From: Pseudoflavonifractor sp. 524-17
GTDB lineage: Bacteria > Bacillota > Clostridia > Oscillospirales > Oscillospiraceae
Direction: 5' to 3'
Length of the DNA stretch: 64,000 nucleotides
NCBI RefSeq assembly: GCF_009935845.1
Contig: NZ_QWEK01000004.1
Location: 97,494 to 161,493, forward strand
Shown: positions 58,117-64,000 of the stretch, in pieces
Layout of the letters: every line of letters starts with the position of its first letter
Numbering within the stretch: position 1 is the first letter of the stretch
Program-made: the position numbers and the translations under genes
Notes under the pieces: model-generated
Database searches by the model: none
What the model was told of the DNA's origin: nothing
The model's input: only the letters and a program-made list of their open reading frames with translations

Positions 58117-58755
58117 TTACTCCTTTGCCTCGTCGATGTAGCTGTACAGGGTGTACTTGGAGATGCCGAAGAATTTGCACACCTTGTCCCCGCTCTTGGT
58201 GATGAGGAAGGCGCCGGTATTGTTGAGAAACTGGATTGCCTTCACCTTGTCCTCTTTATTCATCAGGGCCACCGGCTTGCCCACCACCTTGACGCTCTGC
58301 TCAATGAGCTCCTCCAGCAGGTCGCTGACGTTGTGGGCGATGGGCTCCGGCTCCCGGCTGTCCTGGGCGGTGGAGGTGAACTGCTTCAGGGTGGTCTCCA
58401 TGGCCAGCATCAGGGTGATGTCGTAATTGATGGAGAAAATGCCGATGGCCTCTCCCCCGTCGTCCCGGATATACAGGGTGCTGGACTTGAGAATCTTCCC
58501 GTCCTTGGTGCGGGTGAGGTAGCTCAGGTGGTCCTTGAGCTTGGTGCGGTCGCTGTTCAGCGCCTCCAGCACCACATGGGAGGGACCATCCCCCACCTTC
58601 CGGCCGCTGACATGGCCGTTTTCTATGGCGACAATGGAGCGCTCCACATCGTTGGACACCAGGTCGTGGACCACCACCTCGCAGTTTGGACCGAATTGCT
58701 GGGCAATCCCCTTGGCCAGCCGGAAGAGAAACTGCAATGTGGACGCGTCAGGCAC
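58117..58755 (-). CDS. YheO-like PAS-domain HTH regulator
   Basis: 212 residues from the GTG at 58755, which has GGAGGGG 6 nt upstream; an ATG at 58782 lies only about 7 nt past the -10 box, too close to be used. N-terminal PAS_6 domain (FGPNCEVVVHDLV, ENGHVSGRKVGDG, ILKSSTLYIRDDGGEAIGIFSINYD) and C-terminal HTH_22 (FLNNTGAFLITKSGDKVCKFFGISKYTLYSYIDEA). Transcribed divergently from ssnA-ygfK, it is the likely local regulator of purine breakdown. Confidence 0.88.
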   Translation of the reverse strand: MPDASTLQFLFRLAKGIAQQFGPNCEVVVHDLVSNDVERSIVAIENGHVSGRKVGDGPSHVVLEALNSDRTKLKDHLSYLTRTKDGKILKSSTLYIRDDGGEAIGIFSINYDITLMLAMETTLKQFTSTAQDSREPEPIAHNVSDLLEELIEQSVKVVGKPVALMNKEDKVKAIQFLNNTGAFLITKSGDKVCKFFGISKYTLYSYIDEAKE

Positions 58756-58788
58756 GGCGGCCCCTCCTCTCTGTTCAAACATAGGGTT

Positions 58789-58816
58789 ATTATATCACGG
58801 GACAGGGAAAAAACAA
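58789..58816 (-). promoter_or_regulatory. promoter of the YheO-like regulator
   Basis: On the minus strand TTGTTT, 16 bp, TATAAT. The -35 box lies about 45 bp from the -35 box of the divergent ssnA promoter. Confidence 0.6.
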
Positions 58817-58862
58817 GAAACAACGTACGAGCTAAAAAAAATTCTGGTCAGCTAAAAAAGGG

Positions 58863-58891
58863 TTGATTTTTTCGGGGAGGTGTGTTAGACT
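58863..58891 (+). promoter_or_regulatory. promoter of ssnA-ygfK
   Basis: TTGATT (58863-58868), 17 bp, TAGACT (58886-58891). Confidence 0.65.
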
Positions 58892-58897
58892 GGAGGT

Positions 58898-59083
58898 GCG
58901 AAAGGGGATTTGCCTGTACAAATCCCACAAAATCGGATATCGGTTGTGGCTGCAACGAAGTGCTCTCGCGCACGGGCTGGATGAACGTCTGACTTTTCGG
59001 CCGCGCCCGGCCGCAGGACTGGAAGACGCTCATTGGGATGAGTGTCTTTTTTGTTTGCCCCGCCGAGGTAAGGAGGAATATCC
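58898..59083 (+). promoter_or_regulatory. candidate riboswitch leader of ssnA-ygfK
   Basis: A GGGATTTG/CAAATCCC hairpin (58906-58927) is followed by the motif GGCTGCAACGAAG (58948-58960), a GTGC/GCAC hairpin and CGGGCT. Then comes a terminator: GACGCTCAT/ATGAGTGTC (59025-59046) with six T. ACGTCT at 58985 can pair with AGACG at 59024 and would break the terminator, giving an on/off switch. The hydA leader has the same motif. The start codon follows AAGGAGG. Confidence 0.7.
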
Positions 59084-60415
59084 ATGCTGCTGATAGGAAA
59101 TGGTAAGCTTATCACCCGGGATCCCGCTCTGCCCTATCTGGAGGACGGCGCGGTCGTGGCTGACGGCCCGGTGATTCAGGAGGTGGGGGACCGGGCCGCT
59201 CTGGCGGCCAAGTACCCAAACGCCCAATTTGTGGACGCCAAGGGCGGCGTGATTATGCCCGGCCTCATCAACGCCCACACCCATATCTACAGCGGGCTGG
59301 CCCGGGGGCTGAGCATCCGGGGCAACAACCCAAACAACTTTTTAGAGGTTTTAGAGGGGTTATGGTGGAACATCGACCGGCACCTCTCCCTGCCCTTCAC
59401 CCGGGCCTGTGCCCAGGCCACGGTGCTGGAGTGCATCCGCTGCGGCGTGACCACCATCTTTGACCACCACGCCAGCTTTGGGGAAATCCCCGGCTCCCTC
59501 TTTGAGATCGCCAAGGTCACCGGTGAGATGGGCATCCGGGCCAACCTGTGCTACGAGGTCTCCGACCGGGACGGGGAGGAGAAATGCCTCCAGGCCATTC
59601 AGGAGAACGCGGACTTCGCAAAATACTGCCGGGAGCAGGACAGCGATATGCTCCAGGCCATGTTCGGCGGCCACGCCCTGTTCACCCTGTCGGACAAAAC
59701 CCTGGAGCGCATGGCCGCTGCCAACAGCGGCATGACGGGCTACCACATCCACGTGTCCGAGGGGCTCAACGACGTGTACGACTCCATGCAGAAGTACGGC
59801 ACCCGGGCGGTGAACCGCCTGCTGTACAGCGGTATGCTGGGGGAAAAGACCATTTTGGGCCACTGCATCCACCTCAGCCCCGCCGAGATGGACATCGTGG
59901 CCCAGACCGGCTCCGCCATTGTCAACAACTCCCAGTCCAATATGGGCAACGCGGTGGGCTGCGCGCCGGTGCTGGAGTTCTTCAAGCGGGGCATTCTGGT
60001 GGGCCTGGGCACCGACGCCTACACCCACGACATGCTGGAGAGCCTGAAGGTCCTGCTGGGCATCCAGCGGCACAACGCGGGCCATCCCAACGTGGCCTGG
60101 GGGGAGGCCACCTCCATGCTCTTCCAGAACAACGCCAAAATCGGGGCCAGGTATTTCAAGAAGCCCTTGGGGATTCTGGCCGCCGGGGCAGCCGCCGACG
60201 TGATTGTCATGGACTACCAGCCCTTTACCCCCTTCGACCACACCAACGTGGACGGCCACATGATCTTCGGCATGACCGGCCGCCACTGCACCACTACCGT
60301 CATCAACGGCCAGGTCGTTATGGAAAACCGCAGGCTGACCCGGATCGACGAGGAACAGCTCAACGCGGATATCATGGCCCAGGCCAGGGAACTGTGGGGC
60401 ATTCTCAACCCCTGA
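59084..60415 (+). CDS. ssnA: SsnA amidohydrolase (guanine-deaminase-like)
   Basis: 443 residues. Amidohydrolase barrel with zinc ligands H65 and H67 (NAHTHIYSG), the HIHVSEG His, GHCIHLS and Asp in GLGTDAYTHDML. PNNFLEVLEGLWWNIDRHL and NNSQSNMGNAVG are characteristic of SsnA. It is linked to selenium-dependent purine hydroxylase clusters and probably deaminates or hydrolyses a purine-derived ring. ygfK starts 50 bp downstream on the same transcript. Confidence 0.92.
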   Translation: MLLIGNGKLITRDPALPYLEDGAVVADGPVIQEVGDRAALAAKYPNAQFVDAKGGVIMPGLINAHTHIYSGLARGLSIRGNNPNNFLEVLEGLWWNIDRHLSLPFTRACAQATVLECIRCGVTTIFDHHASFGEIPGSLFEIAKVTGEMGIRANLCYEVSDRDGEEKCLQAIQENADFAKYCREQDSDMLQAMFGGHALFTLSDKTLERMAAANSGMTGYHIHVSEGLNDVYDSMQKYGTRAVNRLLYSGMLGEKTILGHCIHLSPAEMDIVAQTGSAIVNNSQSNMGNAVGCAPVLEFFKRGILVGLGTDAYTHDMLESLKVLLGIQRHNAGHPNVAWGEATSMLFQNNAKIGARYFKKPLGILAAGAAADVIVMDYQPFTPFDHTNVDGHMIFGMTGRHCTTTVINGQVVMENRRLTRIDEEQLNADIMAQARELWGILNP

Positions 60416-60464
60416 TACCAACGACGGAAGACAACCAACAAAACCGCGGATGGAGGAACGACTT

Positions 60465-63461
60465 ATGAGCGATATCATGCGCCCCATGCCCTTTGGACAT
60501 CTGATAAACTGGATTTTAACCGAGTACCACAGCCAGGGCTCCATTTTCGGCGTCTCCAAGCTGGCCAGGCACGCCGGCGGCGGCGCCCAGCCCATTTTCA
60601 AGGAGAAAATTGAGTCCCCCTTCGGCCCCGCCGCCGGCCCCCACACTCAGCTGGCTCAGAACCTCATCGCCGCCTATGCCGGGGGCAGCCGGTTCTTTGA
60701 GGTAAAGACCGTGCAGGTTATGGACGGGGAGGAGCTGTCCAAGTGCGTGGCCAAGCCCTGCATTACCGCCGGGGATGAGTGCTATAACTGCGAGTGGTCC
60801 ACCGAGCTCTACGTGCCCCAGGCCTTTGCCGAGTATGTGAAAGCCTGGTTCGCCTGCAAGCTCATCGCCAAGGAGTACGGCCTGGGGGATCCCGACGGCT
60901 TTGTCTTCAACATGAGCGTAGGATACGACCTGGCCGGCATCCAGTCCCCCAAGATTGACACCTATCTCAACGACATGCGCCACGCCGCCCACACCCAGGC
61001 GTGGAAGGACTGCGTGGACTGGACCCTGGCCCACCTGGATCGCTTCCAAAACGTGGACGAGGCCTTTGTCAAGGCCATCTCTCCCCGGATCAGCGACTCT
61101 GTGACCATCTCCACCCTCCACGGCTGCCCCCCCGACGAGATTGAGCGCATCGCCACCTATCTCATCGCGGACAAGGGCTTCCACACCTTCATCAAGTGCA
61201 ATCCCACTTTGCTGGGCTATGACTTCGCCCGAAAGACCCTGGACCGGCTGGGCTTTGACTATATCCAGTTTGACGACCACCACTTCCGGGAAGACCTCCA
61301 GATGGAGGACGCCCTGCCCATGCTCCGCCGCCTGATGGAGCTGAGCGCTCAGAAGGGGCTGGAATTCGGCGTAAAGCTGACCAATACCTTCCCGGTGGAC
61401 GTGGCCGCGGGGGAGCTGCCCAGCGAGGAGATGTATATGTCCGGCCGGGCGCTGTACCCCCTCACCCTCTCGCTGGCCGGGAAGCTGTCCCACGCATTTG
61501 ACGGGAAGCTGCGCATCTCCTACTCCGGCGGCGCGGACTACCACAACATCGCCCGGCTGGTGGACTGCGGCATCTGGCCGGTGACTATGGCCACCACGCT
61601 GCTCAAGTCCGGCGGCTATAACCGGCTCAAGCAGATTGACGGACAGTTTGACCACGGCGCGGACGGCGCGTTCCAGGGGGTGGACACCGCCAAGGTGGAC
61701 GCCCTGCTGGCGGAGCTGTTCACCGACCGCCACTATCAGAAGCCCATGAAGCCCCTGCCCAGCCGCAAGCTGGACCAGCAGGTCCCCCTTATCGACTGCT
61801 TTACCGCCCCCTGCCGGGGCGGCTGCCCCATCGGGCAGGATATCCCCGCCTATCTCATGCTCAACGCCGCGGGCAAGTATGAGGAGGCCCTGGCGGTGAT
61901 TACCCACCGCAACGCCCTCCCCTTCATCACCGGCACCATCTGCTCCCACCGCTGCCAGGACAAGTGTATGCGCAACGCCTACGAGGAGAGCGTACACATC
62001 CGCAGCCAGAAGCTGAAGGCCGCCCAGGGCGGGTTTGACGCCCTGCTGCCCAAGCTGAAGCCCGGCGCAACGGCGGCCGGGGTCAGAGCGGCTGTAGTGG
62101 GCGGCGGTCCCGCCGGCCTCTCCGCCGCCTATTTCCTGGGCCGCGCCGGCGGGGACGTCACCGTCTTTGAGCGCAAGGCCTCTCTGGGCGGCATCGTCCG
62201 CCACGTGATCCCCGCCTTCCGCATCTCGGACGAGGCCATCGACAACGACGTCAAGCTGGCCCAGGCCATGGGGGCCAAGTTCGTGCTGAACACCGAAGTC
62301 ACCAGCGCCAAGGACCTCTTTGCCCAAGGCTTCACCCATGTAATCTTCGCCACCGGCGCCTGGCAGAAGGGGGACGCCGGCCTGTCCTGCGGCGAGGCCA
62401 TGAACGTCATTGAATTCCTGGAACAGGCCAAGAAGAACCCCGGCAGCCTGAATCTGGGGGAAAACGTGGTCATTATCGGCGGCGGCAACACCGCCATGGA
62501 CGCCGCCCGGGCCGCCAAGCGCATCCCCGGCGTCAAGAACGTCAGCCTGGTCTACCGCCGCACCAAGCGCTATATGCCCGCCGACCAGGAGGAGCTGGAG
62601 CTGGCCCTGGCGGACGGGGTAGAATTCCGGGCGCTTCTGGCCCCGGTGGGCCACAAGGACGGCGTGCTCACCTGCCGCGAGATGGCGCTGGGCGCCCCCG
62701 ACGCCAGCGGACGCCGCGCCCCGGTGGACACCGGAACGGTGGTGGAGATCCCCGCCAGTACCGTCATCACCGCCGTGGGCGAGCGGGTGGATACAAAATT
62801 GTACACCGACAACGGCCTCAATGTGGATAACCGGGGCAGGGCGGTGGTCAACCCGGATACCCTGGAGAGCAGCGTGAAGAACCTGTTTGTCATCGGCGAC
62901 GGCCAGAAGGGCCCCGGCACCGTGGTAGAGGCCATTGCCGGCGCCGCGAAAGCCGCCCAGGCCATCCTCCCCTGGGATGCGGACCTGTTCGCGGATAAGA
63001 ACGTCAACCCCGACTACGGCAAGCCCCTGGCCAAGCGGGGAGAGCTGTGCGGCGACTGCGCCGGCTGTGAGGACAGCCGCTGCCTGGGCTGCGCCACCGT
63101 CTGCGAGACCTGTACCGAGGTCTGCCCCAACCGGGCCAACGTGGCCGTCCGGGTCCCCGGCAAGCGGATGCGCCAGATTGTCCACATGGACGGCATGTGC
63201 AACGAGTGCGGCAACTGCGCCACCTTCTGCCCCTACTCCAGCCGGCCTTACAAGGACAAGTTTACCCTCTTCTGGAGCCAGGAGGACTTTGACCACAGCG
63301 AAAACGACGGCTTCCTCCCCCTGGAAGGAGATCTCACCCGGGTCCGTCTGGGCGGGCAGGTGAAAGACTACCATGTGGACAACGCCGCCTGCGGCCTGTA
63401 TGAGGACCTGCGCCGGCTGATTTGCGCCGTCTACGCCGATTACCCTTACCTGCTGGGCTAA
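60465..63461 (+). CDS. ygfK: YgfK, iron-sulfur flavoprotein of the purine degradation cluster (putative selenate reductase subunit)
   Basis: 998 residues from 60465 (GGAGG 8 nt upstream). Residues 1-430 form a dihydroorotate-dehydrogenase-like barrel (DSVTISTLHGCPPDEIERIATYL). Next is a GltD-like part with CRGGCPIGQDIPAYL and ICSHRCQDKCMRNAYEESVHIR for 4Fe-4S clusters, then FAD (VVGGGPAGLSAAYFLGRAGG) and NADPH (VVIIGGGNTAMDAARAAKRI) sites. A ferredoxin-like tail has CNECGNCATFCPYSSRPY. The layout resembles DPYD-type pyrimidine reductases, so it probably moves electrons onto or off a purine-derived ring. Confidence 0.92.
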   Translation: MSDIMRPMPFGHLINWILTEYHSQGSIFGVSKLARHAGGGAQPIFKEKIESPFGPAAGPHTQLAQNLIAAYAGGSRFFEVKTVQVMDGEELSKCVAKPCITAGDECYNCEWSTELYVPQAFAEYVKAWFACKLIAKEYGLGDPDGFVFNMSVGYDLAGIQSPKIDTYLNDMRHAAHTQAWKDCVDWTLAHLDRFQNVDEAFVKAISPRISDSVTISTLHGCPPDEIERIATYLIADKGFHTFIKCNPTLLGYDFARKTLDRLGFDYIQFDDHHFREDLQMEDALPMLRRLMELSAQKGLEFGVKLTNTFPVDVAAGELPSEEMYMSGRALYPLTLSLAGKLSHAFDGKLRISYSGGADYHNIARLVDCGIWPVTMATTLLKSGGYNRLKQIDGQFDHGADGAFQGVDTAKVDALLAELFTDRHYQKPMKPLPSRKLDQQVPLIDCFTAPCRGGCPIGQDIPAYLMLNAAGKYEEALAVITHRNALPFITGTICSHRCQDKCMRNAYEESVHIRSQKLKAAQGGFDALLPKLKPGATAAGVRAAVVGGGPAGLSAAYFLGRAGGDVTVFERKASLGGIVRHVIPAFRISDEAIDNDVKLAQAMGAKFVLNTEVTSAKDLFAQGFTHVIFATGAWQKGDAGLSCGEAMNVIEFLEQAKKNPGSLNLGENVVIIGGGNTAMDAARAAKRIPGVKNVSLVYRRTKRYMPADQEELELALADGVEFRALLAPVGHKDGVLTCREMALGAPDASGRRAPVDTGTVVEIPASTVITAVGERVDTKLYTDNGLNVDNRGRAVVNPDTLESSVKNLFVIGDGQKGPGTVVEAIAGAAKAAQAILPWDADLFADKNVNPDYGKPLAKRGELCGDCAGCEDSRCLGCATVCETCTEVCPNRANVAVRVPGKRMRQIVHMDGMCNECGNCATFCPYSSRPYKDKFTLFWSQEDFDHSENDGFLPLEGDLTRVRLGGQVKDYHVDNAACGLYEDLRRLICAVYADYPYLLG

Positions 63462-63492
63462 CCCAGAACCCGCCATAGCCTGTTCAGACAAA

Positions 63493-63520
63493 GAGCCGCG
63501 TCCTTCATAAGGACGCGGCT
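63493..63520. terminator. terminator after ygfK
   Basis: AGCCGCGTCCTT pairs with AAGGACGCGGCT between converging genes. The plus-strand T-run is weak. Confidence 0.7.
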
Positions 63521-63577
63521 CTCAGGCTGTCCAAAATTGTTTTCAGTGCGTATGGTTTCACGTATTTGATCTGAATA

Positions 63578-64000
63578 TCACTCACAAAGACAGTATCCTC
63601 CGCCCTTGGTTTTGCCCAGCGCACCGGCCTTGGGCCCAAACCGGGCTGCCCGACAGATCCAGCCGGAGAACGGAAGGAGCCGCTCCAGCGGCCGCAGAAG
63701 GCTTTTTTGCTGTTCGCCGGACAGGGCGGGCGCCCTGCTCCCCGTCTCGCCCCAATCCAGCAGGTCAAGGGCAGATTTCCGGTCGAGGGCACTGTGAATG
63801 TACTGATTCCGATAGTGCTTCAGGCATTTGTGGCAGGCGCTGTCGCAGGTGCAGCCAGCCAGCAGCTGCCGGGTCTTGGCCAGAAGCGCCTCCGCAAGGG
63901 ATTGGCCGGCGCGGTTAAGCCAGGCTTGTACGCATATACTTGCGTCCCTTGATTCGATCATGAACCAACTGCCCTCTGGGGCCATAGCCATACTCTCGAT
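63578..64000 (-). pseudogene. DUF1998 (MZB)-type helicase C-terminal fragment, cut by the window edge
   Basis: The frame enters from the right edge and stops at 63578, giving 140 residues. CTCDSACHKCLKHYRNQYIHSALDRKSALDLLDW is the four-Cys zinc motif of DUF1998, found at the C-terminus of large DEAD/DEAH helicases and of DrmB-like defence proteins. The last residues (GGGYCLCE) look unnatural, and another frame continues with EDTVFVSDIQIKYVKPYALKTILDSL to 63505, so a frameshift near 63600 is likely. The upstream part is needed to tell helicase from DrmB-like protein. Confidence 0.6.

Noticed and set aside
60516..63491. A 991-codon open frame antisense to ygfK
   Set aside because: It is a shadow of GC-rich codon use in ygfK; the product is Gly/Val/His-rich without domains, and ygfK has full cofactor motifs.

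Overview
ORGANISM. The window looks like the chromosome of a GC-rich, Gram-positive anaerobe of the class Clostridia, probably Oscillospiraceae (Flavonifractor, Intestinimonas or Lawsonibacter type). The reasons are the gdpP-rplI-dnaB order typical of Firmicutes, two T-box leaders, AGGAGG-type ribosome binding sites with sigma-A promoters, a two-gene minimal SUF system, a butyryl-CoA:acetate CoA-transferase, an SLH-domain protein, and a set of genes for selenium/molybdenum-dependent purine breakdown. The genus is inferred, not proven. Most of the window is GC-rich. AT-rich patches (about 1.2-1.85, 5.5-6.9, 27.2-27.95, 31.6-34.5 and 46.2-46.4 kb) coincide with broken genes, regulator islands or small mobile repeats and look acquired.

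LAYOUT. 0-4 kb: end of a DUF4130 gene, a ferritin-like protein, a frameshifted lipoprotein, and a sufC-sufB-thioesterase operon. 4-7 kb: pyridoxal kinase, tRNA-Phe, tRNA-Arg(CCU), a decayed mobile-element remnant and an S66 peptidase pseudogene. 7-17 kb: ilvE, then gdpP, a large palindromic repeat, rplI, dnaB, tilS, hpt and ftsH. 17-19 kb: a TrpB2-type gene under a tryptophan T-box. 19-22 kb: an mntP-yqeC-yqeB-xdhC operon. 22-31.5 kb: tadA, butyryl-CoA:acetate CoA-transferase, a second palindromic repeat, ychF, an RNHCP gene behind a possible attenuator, a RibD-C reductase, an aldolase, an S4 protein, a DUF896 protein and a URO-D-like protein. 31.5-34.5 kb: an AT-rich island of five lone XRE regulators. 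34.5-42.7 kb: a BMP/ABC nucleoside-type uptake operon with a tandem FolB-like protein and a divergent IclR regulator. 43-49.4 kb: a DEAD-box helicase, a third palindromic repeat and T-box-controlled ileS. 49.4-54.7 kb: an SLH protein, two related lipoproteins, and mocA-hydA. 54.8-58.8 kb: prfC, a MerR regulator, a HAD phosphatase and a YheO-like regulator. 59-63.5 kb: ssnA-ygfK. The right edge cuts a DUF1998 fragment.

HOW IT FITS TOGETHER. hydA, mocA, ssnA, ygfK, yqeB, yqeC and xdhC belong to the anaerobic purine/urate degradation and Se-Mo hydroxylase maturation gene set of gut bacteria; the hydroxylase itself is not in the window. The BMP/ABC operon could supply a purine nucleoside or pterin-like substrate.

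MOST INTERESTING. (1) The leaders of hydA and ssnA, on opposite strands, share GGCTGYAACGAAG and each has an intrinsic terminator before the start codon: a candidate purine-responsive riboswitch. (2) A roughly 550-bp nested-palindrome element occurs three times, and in the third copy the central module is inverted. (3) A tandem FolB protein is encoded with a BMP transporter and has clear operators. (4) Five XRE regulators sit together, most with private palindromic operators. (5) A roughly 110-bp element ending in a terminator occurs twice and may be a small RNA family.
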